From Dryococelus australis (lineage: Eukaryota > Arthropoda > Insecta > Phasmatodea > Phasmatidae): 64,000 bases of DNA. Of the stretch, positions 45,305 to 56,115 are shown piece by piece. Each line of letters starts with the position of its first letter. Position 1 is the stretch's first letter. The position numbers were made by a program, and so were the translations under genes. The stretch spans positions 64,923,760 through 64,987,759 of the forward strand of contig CM057005.1 in assembly GCA_029891345.1 (NCBI GenBank). Direction: 5' to 3'. The notes beneath the pieces are model-generated. The model searched no databases. It was not told the DNA's origin and was given only the letters and a program-made list of their open reading frames with translations.

Positions 45305-45763
45305 TTAAGATGTAGATGTGGACCTCGATGTTGAAGACCTGTATGTAGATGTAGACCTCGATGTTGAAGACATGTATGTAGATGTAGACCTCGAAGGCAT
45401 CACTATTGGTCTCATTAGTGCAGCTTTCAATATACTTGATCTCGACGTTAAATTTGTTAACATAGACGTTACTGCTTTTGACGTTGAAGGTGCTGACCAG
45501 AGTAATGGCTGTAGAGTAGATACATTTTCTTCGTCGACATCCAAAATATTGAATAAATTTTTTGCCAAAGCATCTGGTCCGTTCAATAAATAATCAAAAC
45601 AATTCCAATTAAAATCTTCAAGTTCTCTGTTGAAGCGTTGCGTAGATAAGCCAAGAAAGTAATCTTCATTAGAGCGCAATATCGCAAAGAGAACTGAACT
45701 GACAAACAATTGAAAAAAGTTGAAGGGGTATAGAGGCTGAAGGCCTATTTTTTTAAATTTCAA
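45305..45763 (-). CDS. Unidentified minus-strand open frame with Ser/Thr/Arg repeat
   Basis: A 152-codon frame from an ATG at 45,763. It includes NEDYFLGLSTQRFNRELEDF and NWNCFDYLLNGPDALAKNLF, then a Ser/Thr-rich stretch, and ends in an 11-residue repeat (STSRSTSTYMSS-type). The stop follows the repeat. The first part has a mixed, structured-looking composition, while the plus-strand frame through the same DNA is an acidic shadow of the repeat. It may be one exon of a gene continuing to 44,938 or 43,725, since a CAG-GTGAGG donor-like site occurs at about 45,235. Function unknown; it could also be a fragment of an unrecognised mobile element. Confidence 0.35.
   Translation of the reverse strand: MKFKKIGLQPLYPFNFFQLFVSSVLFAILRSNEDYFLGLSTQRFNRELEDFNWNCFDYLLNGPDALAKNLFNILDVDEENVSTLQPLLWSAPSTSKAVTSMLTNLTSRSSILKAALMRPIVMPSRSTSTYMSSTSRSTSTYRSSTSRSTSTS
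45312..45398. repeat. 33-bp tandem repeat, 2.6 units
   Basis: Units 45,312-45,344 and 45,345-45,377 plus a partial third to 45,398. Each starts GTAGATGTRGACCTCGATG. The period is a multiple of three, so an 11-residue repeat is kept in frame on either strand. Confidence 0.85.
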
Positions 45764-47061
45764 ATTTCCAGGTAAAATGCTCGAGAAGCCTGATTTCTCC
45801 CCTCCAACCAGAAGTCAGAAGTCCAAAAACCCATTCCCCTCTCTTCCCGCACCACCGACTTTCAAATACCTTCAAGCCAGTATCCCAACCTAATGTTCAT
45901 CCTCGAAGAAATAAACATTTAATTTATCACTAAAATAATTTCTGAATCATAACAAATCAATTCAGTTTAATTAATAATTAATTAAAATAGTAGCAATGTA
46001 TTAGAGGTCAATGTATTTAATAAACCAATATATAATTTATAGGAAAAAGAGAGTAATATTATCCATAAAAAAGTTCACACATTCTATAATCCCGTTTAAG
46101 CTTCTCTAAGGTTACTTTAATCTTTTAAAGGAAATATTTTTCTTATTTACAATATATTTGATCTAAATCAAGAGACATGTTACAATTAATTTAGTAGATA
46201 TGTTCCTATTTTCTTAATCAGTATATTGTTAATCATATTTACGCTAACCAATTACGGAAATTTTCAATCAATGTATCCTATCATTATTTAAATATAGTAA
46301 AAAAATTATATTGTATAAGATATTTTTAAATTTTTTTGTAAAGCTCGATGTATATGGGGAAGTAAAACTTGTTTCATAAATATTTGTTCATTTCTAATGT
46401 ATTTTTTCCTGCACAATGAAGCCTGCAAAGTGAATATTAATTTTTATCAAGTAGAAAACTGAAAGCTCTCGAGCAAAAAAAAAGTTCTAACAGCTAGGAA
46501 GACGTGTTTTGACCTTGCTATTCTTAACAGTTAAAATAGTTGACCTGAAGTCTCCCCCCCCCCCCCTCCCACTAGGGATGGGGATGTCCTTGGTCGCTTC
46601 CTTCGTGAAAAGCTAGACGCCTGGGTTATCTCCAGGGTATAGTAAAACCAAAATGCATTCTGCTGGGGTTTGTTGCAGGCAGCAAACCTCAGAGCGCTCG
46701 GTTTCTGTAGTTGGTACTATTGGAAAAATGTTGAAATTTAACTTTGAAGATTTATGACTCTGGAGAAAGAGAGGTTACACTGCTCTTGTATAGCTATAAA
46801 CGTAATGGTTTTTTTCACGTCTTGAGATATTGGCAATGCTAAAAGTATAATATTTCCGAAGCGAGTGTAAATTACTAAGTTAATAACGTTTAATAGTAAA
46901 TATCCCACTCGATTCATTTAAGTTTAAACAATTAACAAAAAGAACACTTCTGCCTTTTCCCCGTACATGAACGAATTTATATTTGTTTAATTACATAATT
47001 CGTTCGTTATTACTTTTATGTTTGTAAGGTTACCGACTTACAGACTAGCTAATATCATACA
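45764..47061. other. Unassigned AT-rich DNA
   Basis: No gene recognised. Contains a C run at about 46,555-46,566. Confidence 0.4.
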
Positions 47062-47170
47062 AGATCTAGACGGGAATCGAACCCAGAATCTATATATTAA
47101 GAATGTATCAGCCCATCACTGAAAGCGATCTAACCGGGATTTGAACTTCACTTATATCAACCATGCATTT
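47062..47170 (-). repeat. tRNA-like SINE fragment
   Basis: On the minus strand the B-box GGTTCGATTCCC is exact (47,083-47,072). Upstream, TCGCTTTCAGTGATGGG resembles an A-box. The insert between them is long and the arms do not pair, so it is a SINE or tRNA relic and not a tRNA gene. Confidence 0.45.
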
Positions 47171-48232
47171 ATAATTAACCCAGCAGACTTTTTTTTTCAG
47201 ATTCAATTATATCTTTATTAGCTCGCCAAAAATACCATTCAACTAGTCTGTTTATCTTATTTATTATACTCTTTGCAAGACTCTTTCTTGTTTATGCAAC
47301 ATACTTTCAATAGAACATTTAAGTGTATGCACACACATACATAGATATAGATATGTGTTGGAGACGAATTAATTACTTTTCTTGCCAAAACGAGTTCACT
47401 TTTAAAAAGGAATAGGTTCAATAAACGTACGAAAGGGATTCATTTTACTTAATATTTATTTACAAAAAAATACAAACACAAACTGTTTCAAATAATCATT
47501 TTAACACTGAGCAAGTAAAAATTTCTTCAAAACATATTTAAGCAAGTAGAACTTCCTCCAAAAATATCAAACATCTCCATGCTAAACAAACACAAGTAAA
47601 TTCACATTATATTTACAACATTTTCAAGAGACAAATTATGAACCCATACACAAATCCTGGATGTCACACAAATTACACAATTATTTATTTCCAAAACAAA
47701 GCCGAAATGGTTTGCTCCAACGTGCTAATAAATTGCTGATATTTACTTAACAAAATCTTGCATACAGAAATAAAAATGTATTCTTATTGCTCCATCTTTA
47801 CGAAGTAGTGGATTACATACAACCAAATACATTTTATATTAAATTTCACTCATTACTTCTCTCATCCCAAATAATGCCACGTGACTCAAATAATACCCAC
47901 AGGTGATTTGGAAGGAGAATCAGCATAGTCTGTTTCACCCCAGTCAGACGTCATTGTCCAAGTTAGCATTAATTTAGAGTTTTCCTCTGAAGAAAAGAAT
48001 GTCGAATTAGATTAATATGTTTTACGTAATTGTTTGAACGAAGGGCAATTGTATTCGTTTTGAATATATATTACTTTCCCGTTATACACACTTTCGAAAA
48101 TACATTTTTGCTCAACTCCACCTATATATTTATCAGAATTATTTAGGTCATGTTTGCAAAAATCTTTAATATTCTAATACTTTATACATCCGCTTTCTCA
48201 GGCAAAATCATGGTGATGTTTAGTAACCCATC
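47171..48232. other. Unassigned AT-rich DNA
   Basis: No gene or element recognised. A CACACACATACATAGATATAG simple-sequence stretch is at about 47,330. Confidence 0.4.
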
Positions 48233-50600
48233 CAGTAGCGGCCGGTGATGTCAAATAATGGGTGTTCACACATATATATTCACGCACACCTACCCTCCTT
48301 CCCCTTCTCCCCCCGGGCAAATAATGGGGAGGGGGTACGGGGGCCCTCCTACGGAAAATTTGGATTTCAAGGTGCAAAATGGTGCTATTTAAGCAGTTTT
48401 CGTATTCAAACATTGAATATACAGCTAGTAAAATTTTTTTTTCGGATAAAAATTTTTTCTGATAATTTTCTGTCCTAACTCTTAAAGAAACCCATTTCAG
48501 AATCTCTGCCCATCTGAATAAGATTAAACCACTTGTATAAAAAAATTAGTATTATTTTGAAGTTATGCAATTTCGTTTATTTTTACATATAAATAAAGTG
48601 CATGTTAATTACATGAAAAATGTACGTGTAATTTCTGCTGAGGAAATGACTAGTAATTGCATTAAGGCATTCACTCCATAATTTTTTTAGCTCGTCAAAT
48701 ATGTAAAAATATATGTATGAACAGCATACGACACCTAAAAGAGTATTTATTGAAAAAATAAATCTGAGAATATGAGAAGAACAGAAATTAAAAAAAATAC
48801 ATCCTACCTGTTACTGTTTTTGAAGCCCAAGCATTATGACAGGCCGTCTGGATTGGTAGGGTGCTGAAACAGCTGTTAGCAGCTGCAACTCATACTGCAG
48901 TTGTGAAGAAGTGTTCGGTTTAATGTACGCACTCGCGGCAAAGTGACACTGTCAAAGTTTTCTAAACCAAGTAGGCTCGGTATGTTTCACAACAAAACTC
49001 AGTGGACACATAAGCCAACTTTCAATACGAGTCCTCTTAAGAGTAGAGAAACACCTTTCAGCTTCACTTGTCATTGGAGTTGTTACAATAATCCTAAGTA
49101 GACTGCTGAGTTGCAGAAATGTGTCCTTGTCCAAATTGTTTTTCAGAAAAAACTGTAATATAGCTTAAGCACCGTCAGCTTGATGGAAGTCGTGCCTGTT
49201 GTACAGAATTTGAAGCTCTGTCCGTAGTTGCTCTTTTGCAAGAAATGGATATGTTTCAAGAGTAGTTTTAAATTCTTCTTCTGGAAAAGTCTTCGAAAAT
49301 GCCGGGAAAAAATTTACACGAAGGAGTTCTGAAACTATCAAATGATTGTTAAAGGAAAATCTTTCCTTATTGCCAACAATAACCGCATCGCACACTTCAT
49401 TAGCATTTGCAATTACGGCTGTCTCCGAGTGTTTCCTTCTCTTGTTTTTATCAGTATGTTCCTCTGAAAGACTTATATCCTGCGCACTATCTCTAGCAGT
49501 CTGTACGTAACTTACGAACTCCTCAATATATGCTTTAATTTTCCCAGGATCAAAGGCAATGGTTTGTAATTTTTTGAATAAAATGTCAGCATGGGATAAT
49601 ATGCGGTGAAAAAAACTCAAACCAAAACAAAAATACTGGATTATGCAAATTAGACAGAAGTCCACCGCTTTCTCGCCGTGTCCTGTCGTCTACTCATTCA
49701 GAATTACGAATGTCTTCTAAACACTCGATCAGTTCGTTCTTTCTTCGGACACAGTGTGAACTGCCCGAATATTGAAAGCCCCATCTTGTGGTTGCCGATT
49801 TTGGTAGTCTCTTTTCCACAACACGATCGAGCAGTTTTGTCCTCTGTGAAGATCAAGCAAAGAATACAGAAAATCCAGATAAGTTAGAGAAAAAAGATCT
49901 CGCGTAACTATTTATTGCCGCGGCTTTTTGCATCACGAAGTTAAACTGGTGAGTGTATCAGTGTATGTAATAAGCGAAAGGATATTGCTTTCTGATTCTT
50001 GCCTGAACTCCATTAACATGACCACTCATGACAGCAGCACCATCATAGCACTGAGCAATTAATTTCTCTTTGTTTTCTCCCGATCGCGAGTCTATTTCTG
50101 AGTAAATAACATCATATAAGGATTCTGCATCTTTCCATTCTGGATTTAAAAATCCCCAAAATCTTTCAAAAATAGTACCATTGTTCTCATACCTGTGCAC
50201 AATGGCCATTTGTTGTGCAGTGGACACATAAGTTGTTTCTTCTACCATGAGAGCTGCGTAATTTGCCCGTTTTATTTCTGCTGATATTTGTTCCCTGCAA
50301 ACCTATAACATGCACTCTAACAATTCATTTTGTACTGTCTTCGAAGTACCTTTAAATACACTAGCACTTTCCAAGTGATCTTTCGCTGCAATATCAATAG
50401 AACTTATGAAACTAACAAGGCCCTTAAATACACCAGGATTTTCGGAAGTTTCACTTTCGTCATGCCCTCGTAAAGCCAGTTCAAACGCCTCACAAAATAT
50501 CACACAATCAATTAATCTGCCAAGAATGTATCTATTTCTATACACTTGTACATTATGTTTTATGACTGACTGCCTGTAAGCACTGTCCAGTTGCATACTG
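48233..50600 (-). mobile_element. Decayed hAT transposon (ZMYM1/DUF4371 type)
   Basis: The transposase remnant (48,950-50,596) lies behind a left end reading CAGTAGCGGCCGGTGATGTC at 48,233, which resembles the CAGNGGCGG...-type ends of this hAT group. The matching right end, expected beyond 50,600, was not found, so the 5' part of the element, including any zinc finger region, appears lost. Confidence 0.75.
48950..50596 (-). pseudogene. hAT transposase, DUF4371 plus dimerisation domain, decayed
   Basis: Minus strand, in order: a DUF4371-like N-terminal part (VQVYRNRYILGRLIDCVIFC and FELALRGHDESETSENPGVF, 50,596-50,303), then after a stop EEQISAEIKRANYAAL-type sequence and MVEETTYVSTAQQMAIVHRY, and CYDGAAVMSGHVNGVQARIR (about 50,050-49,990) with the catalytic-region Asp. 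A 166-residue frame (49,665-49,165) leads to the C-terminal hAT dimerisation motif TSEAERCFSTLKRTRIESWL (about 49,075-49,015). At least five stops or shifts break it. The layout equals zinc finger MYM-type 1-like transposases without the zinc finger. Confidence 0.85.
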
Positions 50601-51824
50601 ATGTTTACACTGCCCAGAAGTGATAACTCAATTGTGGCATTTTTGTGAGCATGCGAGTGTTCGTGTTTTTTTTTTTTTCTCGCTTACGTGTACGAGATCC
50701 TTAAAACCGTATTTTGTCCAGGCATTTACCTCTGATTTTCTGTGTCTGATTTTTAGTGCAAACAAAACATTTGTTTGAACACACCCACATAACCAGTTGT
50801 GTTAGTGTAAACGTCTGAATACACGTTTGTGTGTCTTAGTTTCTGTGGTAATTTCTAAATGTGGTCGATCAGGCCCTAAACATTGAGTAGATAATTTTTC
50901 CTCGAAAGTAAATTTTCTGTTCACTAAAATTGATTGAACGGAATTCATTTTGAAGTTAAGAAAAATATCTAACGCGCCTCAGACGTGCCGACTGCAAGTA
51001 GTACCCTGACACAAATACGTTAGCGTTACTTTGAAAATAAACTTACAACATACCTCAGTAAAAGCATGTCTTGTTCAGAGTACAATGTCCAACAAAACAG
51101 AAAAACGTACATGCACGTATACTAATTTATTGAAAATTGTCGCACTTTCACATGATAAATTACACAAATTAATATTAAAAACTCCTTGTCAGCTCAGCAC
51201 AACAGGCAAGGATTTGTTTACTTTTGCTACGATAATTTTGTTTGGTGTTAATGCCGCACTTTCAACTCTGCTGGCATCTAGCAGTGAGTTGCGGTGTTGA
51301 AATCTCGTTTATTCAGTCAGTGCTGCTACCAGGCGGCAAACGTTGGAACCACCTCCGTATGTTACAGATACAAAGGAGGAAAGAGCACAGACAGCGTTGT
51401 GCACTTGTCAAAGGTTAAAACTCTCAAATCGGAAAATGTCACTTCGACGTGCGCATGCGCAGATAGTGTAAAATCTGAGCACAAATCCGCTGTGCACTTC
51501 ACGGCATTGCAACATCGCAAATAACAGAATAAAAATACCAGACTTTAGTGATCGATGCAACGAACTCTGATAACTGTGCTAGGGCCACAAAATATCCAGA
51601 AATTATATAAAATTTCTCGAAAAAAGTGTTTGGCAGAAAACTGGGTGTGCACGTGGACAAGTGCTCTTTAATAATGGCCGTCAAACGGTGATTTGAAGCT
51701 GAATACAGTTATATGTTTTTCCATTTCAGTAATAGCTCATTCATTAATGATAAATTTATCTGCAGACTGAAATCCTTGCACCTTGCAAACATCTCGTCGT
51801 AGCCGTGGTTTGTCGCTTACTGGC
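50601..51824. other. Unassigned DNA
   Basis: No gene recognised. The two plus-strand frames at 51,031-51,524 have no domain signature. An exact NRF1-type palindrome lies at 51,450. Confidence 0.4.
51450..51461. promoter_or_regulatory. NRF1-type palindrome TGCGCATGCGCA
   Basis: Exact 12-bp palindrome, the same as at 23-34. It is located 370 bp beyond the end of the second Polinton's capsid gene. No adjacent gene identified. Confidence 0.35.
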
Positions 51825-53024
51825 TCAATTCATTATTTTCACCAGCTTATCTCTTACATTGTAACTCGCTAATCTATTGTGAATTATCAGAGCGTAAGCT
51901 TGCATATTTGCTGAAATTGGTGTATTTGCAATAATCGTGTTGTCTTATTTGCTTACATCAAATACAAATAACGTTCCTCTGGTTTTAAATGATTCGGGTT
52001 TACAATCGATGAACTGATTTTGTTATTATACATTTCCTGAAACTTGAGTAGATATCGTAGCAAATAAGGAATTCCCCAATTTCGAAGTTCATATTTTAAT
52101 CCATATAGGGGTAAGCTTGACTGTTTAGATATAGTTTAATATTTTTCATATCACAATTATTGAATACTGATCGAATCGCATTTTTAAATAGTTTTGTTGA
52201 TTTGTACTGAAAACAAATAACTACATATCTTGGTTTTTCCGATGAAAAACTGGATTTCACATTCCAAATGACTTTTTGTGACGTTTGCAGTGTTGGAAAA
52301 ACCTCCAAAGCGCACGATCTGAAGGCAATATGTAGAGTCTTCCCTTTTTTGATGTATTTTAAAAACTTTGCATGTTAACGAGTGTTAATTTCAATATGTG
52401 GCGTCAACCATTCCACGCTGCGTACTTCAAATGTCACACCTTCCTCGCTATTAGCTGTATCGTATATAGTATTCAAATGGGCATTGCCGAATATATTAAC
52501 TAGTTCTTGTTTAGCATTTAATATGGCATATTTGTAGTCTTCAGAAAATCCCAAAACCATACTTAACGGTATAACAACTTCGTATGTTCCACCTGGGTTT
52601 ATTTGTAGTGAGTAATCTCTAGCATTGTTCCACCCAGCCATAAACCCTGTATGAATATCGTTTACAGTTCCTGTGAGAGAGTTCTTTAGCATGGAAGTAA
52701 TTCCAACATCTTGTGTTTGATCGATTACCACTCCATTTAGCAGATATGCAATTCTGTCGATTAAATGAAGTATTCCATTTCTTACTGTTTTTGTACTTAC
52801 TGGATTACTTGCATCGGCTGACTTCTATAATTGTTCCTCTAAACCCTAAACTTGGTTTCGATGGTAATGGGTGAATATCGTGATTTTGTATTGAAATCCT
52901 CATTTCCGAAGGAAACGTATACGGTCCTGCTCGCTGCTCGTAATGGTTCATACACATGTAATTCTGTATTGGTGATTACATTTTCATAAGTGATCGGTTC
53001 TTCAACATTAAGTATGTCTTCCAT
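51825..53024 (-). pseudogene. Double-jelly-roll major capsid protein, Polinton 2 (decayed)
   Basis: About 400 codons from the ATG at 53,024 to a stop at 51,825-51,827. The N-terminus reads MEDILNVEEPITYENVITNT. The middle has DVGITSMLKNSLTGTVNDIH (about 52,715) and YEVVIPLSMVLGFSEDYKYA, and the second half KPRYVVICFQYKSTKLFKNA with SVFNNCDMKNIKLYLNSQAY (about 52,230-52,110). It ends SYNVRDKLVKIMN. These are blocks of the Polinton capsid family, also seen in element 1. Only a few stops and shifts (near 52,830, 52,735, 52,375 and 52,090) interrupt it, so it is younger or better preserved than the first copy. Confidence 0.85.
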
Positions 53025-53239
53025 TTCTGCTAACTGTGTATCCTAATTCCTTTAACTACAATTTGCTGCCTAGTGCTAACTTCACAGGTAACTTATTTGA
53101 AGTGAGCATTTTATGTTGACGTTTAAGTCTTTTTATACTTCCTTTCTTCGAAATACGTTCCTTAATAACACATTTCTTAAAAGAACCACCTAACTCGCGT
53201 CCGAATTTAATATTGTACATAATAGCTAATATGATTGTA

Positions 53240-53880
53240 GAGCACAAGTGAATGCTAATGTTTATATTGATTTTTTTTATGTAGACGAACTGTAATTTCT
53301 TCATTTCTAAAATTAATCTATTTACCATATTGATCAACAATTCTAACAACTATTTCATCGACACGATTAACTATTACTGGAAGATATGTCAATGTATTCG
53401 ATTTTTCAATTATTTTATATCCTGGAGCCACATCACACGTGAATTCATGTATTGTATTTGTCGGTTTTCCATTCAAATATGAACCGCCTCCAATATTATA
53501 ATTTATGCGACATACATTTACCGATAATTTATTAACCTGTTTTGAAGATTCGTGTAATTAATTAGCGAGTTACACTCTCCGTTCATAACCCAACATATTT
53601 TCAATTGAATTGTCTTCCGAGAAATCGATATCGACGTTACTATACATTGCACTAGTTAACGTATTTGGATTTCCACGTAATCGAAAATGTACATGTTCAG
53701 ATAATGCCGCTTTAATGCACGTTTCAAGATCATCCAACTCATGAGATCCTACCGGTATTACAATCTTGTTTGTTTTTCACCAATATTAGCCGTAAATTAT
53801 TGGTTATGCATGTCAATGTTTGGTATGCTGTTGTAAGTAACGAATTCTATTAGATTTTTTTTTGCCATTCTCCATCTAAC
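53240..53880 (-). pseudogene. Penton/minor capsid protein, Polinton 2 (decayed)
   Basis: Minus-strand pieces in order: IEFVTYNSIPNIDMHN (from about 53,860), IPVGSHELDDLETCIKAALS, DIDFSEDNSIENMLGYERRV (about 53,630), NTIHEFTCDVAPGYKIIEKS (about 53,450), LTYLPVIVNRVDEIVVRIVD and INFRNEEITVRLHI (about 53,290). The H-E-F...P-G-Y-K-I-I-E block and the terminal F-R-x-E-E-I-T-V-R-L-H-I block are what I know from Polinton penton-like single-jelly-roll proteins. It lies 0.2 kb upstream of the capsid gene on the same strand. Several frameshifts. Confidence 0.75.
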
Positions 53881-53999
53881 TCCTACGCAAGGCAATATAC
53901 CGCACTCAATTGTGACGATGTCCACTTAATATCAGCATAATTGACATATTACTAATATGTTTTACTATTAAAATTACTTATATATCCAATTTATAACCA
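53881..53999. other. Polinton 2 spacer
   Basis: Short AT-rich gap between the penton and protease remnants. Confidence 0.35.
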
Positions 54000-54393
54000 A
54001 AAAATGTAAACATAAATGTCTGTAATTGACTGTATTTAGTAATTGATCCATTTTGTAATTATATCTTAATTGCGTGTTTTTTTAAATAATGACGTATTTT
54101 AGTTAGAAGACCTAAATCGCCGAAACTGTCATAATACAATGATTGATTTACATTTTTAATTAATGCAATCCAATGTGTTCCTTCATTTTGTTTTGAATCT
54201 AAATTAACTATTATACATTCATGAAGATTTGGTTTCTTTGGTAAATTCTCATATACACACCTCGGAAATAGGGAATATCCAGTTTATTTACAAATACATT
54301 AATATCTCTGTTTGTTAATGCATGTTTTGGAAGACTATTTAGAACTTTCTGCATTTTTTTCTCCACATTTGGAGTTTTTTCGTCCTTGTCCAA
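54000..54393 (-). pseudogene. Adenovirus-type cysteine protease, Polinton 2 (decayed)
   Basis: The minus-strand frame from 54,393 gives MDKDEKTPNVEKKMQKVLNS and ALTNRDINVFVNKLDIPYFR. After a frameshift at about 54,245 it continues HECIIVNLDSKQNEGTHWIA and QSLYYDSFGDLG, a stop near 54,063, and then NTVNYRHLCLHFL in another frame. The catalytic His (GTHW) and D-S-F-G region are intact. The position before R-H-L-C-L that carries the catalytic Cys in the family reads Tyr (TAC). The minor virion gene lies immediately upstream, overlapping in a different frame. Confidence 0.85.
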
Positions 54394-54580
54394 CTTTATA
54401 GGGTTTCAAATACATTCCTTTACCTTTTGATTTAACTGCTCTACGAATTGCCGAAATGCCTCCTAGGATTGATACAAGAGCTGTTAATGCCAGAGATAAG
54501 AATAGTGTGATTCCTCTTTTCTTTGTTTTTTGTTTAGTTTTACGTTTTAGGCCCATGCCTCTCTTCACTTTCGTGCGCAT
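54335..54580 (-). pseudogene. Minor virion protein (PX/pVI-like), Polinton 2
   Basis: From ATG at 54,580: a strongly basic start (KRKTKQKTKKRG), a hydrophobic segment LFLSLALTALVSILGGISAI, a basic linker, and GKGMYLKPYKVGQG at about 54,420. This layout is the small virion protein of Polintons, similar to adenovirus core/cement proteins. The natural stop seems lost, because the frame runs on past the GxGxYLKPYK tail for about 25 residues into the protease gene. Confidence 0.75.
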
Positions 54581-54679
54581 AACTTTATCAACAAACCAAG
54601 CTTATATCTATCGCAAAATTAGGCACGTATACCGAAACATAATTGATGCGATAATGCTAATATGGTAATTGTTTTTAAA

Positions 54680-55560
54680 ATGGATAGTGTGAATCTGCAA
54701 CATATTTACAATGATCATGTTTTAGGCTATATGACATTTACAAAGTTTAAATATACGTGTTTTTACTGTTGGAAAGAAAAATAGTTTTTTTTAGTGATTA
54801 TACCAACACTTCCCCTACATAAAGTAAAATATAGGTGGTTTTGACAGTTTTTTTCTTCCAGGCGATGAACAATGAGTATTTATAAGTTGGGACATAGCAG
54901 TATAAAATGCAATCATTACAATAACTGTTTAACCAAAAATTGCGACGGGAATTGTGATTTGAACGCACATATATTATGAAATATGTATATGGCTGTGAAA
55001 GATAGCGATGCGGTAAATAAACGACACGTGGAAGACACACTATTATGCTAAACGTATTTAAATCACAATCAAAAGATATTCATGAGAAATTAATAAAGTT
55101 TGTTGATTTGAATGATGATATTTATAAAAACACGACCGTAATTGCCAACATCTGAAGCAATATTAGCACTGATTTGCAGAGTAATTAATTTAGAATAGAA
55201 GAACATTTAAATCGATTTAGTAACGTAGTTTTTTACAACACAACTTACAGTTATGCAAGAAAATTTAAGAATTGTAATTAATGAAGTGATAAACGATACT
55301 ATTACAAAACAACTTGAAACATGAATGGAAAAATAACGCAATATATGAGATGAATTCATTAATAAAAAATTTGGTTAAGTTACACAAACAGATTTGAGAA
55401 AACAAAATAATGATTTGGAAACCCGAATCAATTATTTTATTAATGATTTTAAAGCTAAAACTTTAACAAAATTAGATGTTTTAAGTAAAGTCGATAAGAT
55501 TGAAAAAGCCCAGAGTAATCGACATACTACACCAGTTAGAAAAGCAACGACATAATTCAT
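54680..55560 (+). pseudogene. Fibre-like coiled-coil protein, Polinton 2 (decayed)
   Basis: Plus-strand pieces: MDSVNLQHIYNDHVLGYMTF (from 54,680), IYKLGHSSIKCNHYNNCLTK, and SDAVNKRHVEDTL (about 55,001-55,040). After a frameshift follow MLNVFKSQSKDIHEKLIKFV and later DLRKQNNDLETR-like heptad-rich sequence to about 55,550. The D-A-V-N-K-x-x-V motif followed by long coiled-coil-like sequence resembles fibre-type proteins. Many stops. It is divergent from the minor virion gene (start 54,580). Confidence 0.45.
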
Positions 55561-55598
55561 AAATAAATAGATTGAATTTAATCTGATATAATCAAAAC

Positions 55599-55834
55599 AT
55601 GTCTGCCTCTGTATCGGAATTACATAATGTTAAATCTGCTGTGAAGGAAAAATATTCACAAGCCAAACGCGCTTGTATGGAATGGGATGTTTTAAACAAA
55701 GAAATATAAGAAATATTTAAACCTGTTACAAATAGAATGGATACACTGCATTCTGTGTTGAATAAACCTAAAGAAGCAGCTTTTGAAATTAAAACGGAAA
55801 ATGAAGCTTTAACAAAGAAAAGTAAAAAAAAAAA
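55599..55834 (+). pseudogene. PW-like packaging-region protein N-terminus, Polinton 2 (truncated)
   Basis: ATG at 55,599, then SASVSELHNVKSAVKEKYSQ and AKRACMEWDVLNKEI, a stop, EIFKPVTNRMDTLHSVLNKP and EALTKKSKKKK. This is the N-terminal coiled coil and the F-K-P-V/I-T block of the PW-like family, whose first part is also at 5,628 in element 1. It breaks off in a lysine/A-rich stretch at 55,828-55,839, after which GC-rich unrelated DNA begins. Confidence 0.6.
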
Positions 55835-56027
55835 GGCTCTGTGTGTGAAGGGAAGGTTGGTGGGCGGATGGAAGCGGGCGGGTATCGATAGTGGCGCCCG
55901 GCGCGGCAGGGGCGCGAGTTGCTGGACGGTGACGCACGCAGGCTCTACCGGTAGGTTACTGAACTATTTTGCCCATTCTCTCATCTAGTCAGCTGTACAT
56001 GTTCAAAAACTCCGGCCTGCGCACAGA
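55835..56027. other. GC-rich DNA beyond the Polinton 2 break
   Basis: An abrupt rise in G+C (for example GGCGCCCGGCGCGGCAGGGG at about 55,894). No gene recognised. Confidence 0.4.
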
Positions 56028-56115
56028 ATGGCTTGGTGCTGCTCTATACTCACTTCGCTTCACCTTCATCAGCTCTTGAGACCTACATTTCGCTCGCTCC
56101 CCACATACTCCCCTC
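56028..56115 (+). repeat. SINE body fragment
   Basis: TGCTGCTCTATACTCACTTCGCTTCACCTTCATC followed by AGCTCTTGAGACCT matches 41,383-41,430 of the SINE at 41,225 (GCTGCTCCATGCTCACTTCG, then GGCTCTAAAGACCTCG). The tRNA-like head is absent and the core hairpin is decayed. Confidence 0.6.

Larger units (their letters stand above)
51825..55834. mobile_element. Decayed Polinton/Maverick element 2
   Basis: The minus strand carries, from right to left, the minor virion protein, protease, penton and major capsid genes. The plus strand carries a fibre-like gene and the start of the PW-like gene. Compared with element 1 the protease and minor virion genes are on the opposite side of the divergent centre, so gene order differs. 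Integrase and DNA polymerase are absent. The right edge is sharp: Polinton-like, lysine-rich coding sequence changes to GC-rich DNA at about 55,835. Confidence 0.9.

Noticed and set aside
45318..45593. Plus-strand acidic frame with DVDLDVED-type repeats
   Set aside because: It is the antisense shadow of the Ser/Thr/Arg repeat. The minus-strand frame is longer and has a more protein-like unique part.
54798..55040. 80-codon minus-strand frame rich in Tyr
   Set aside because: It is antisense to the fibre-like gene remnant of Polinton 2 and has no signature.
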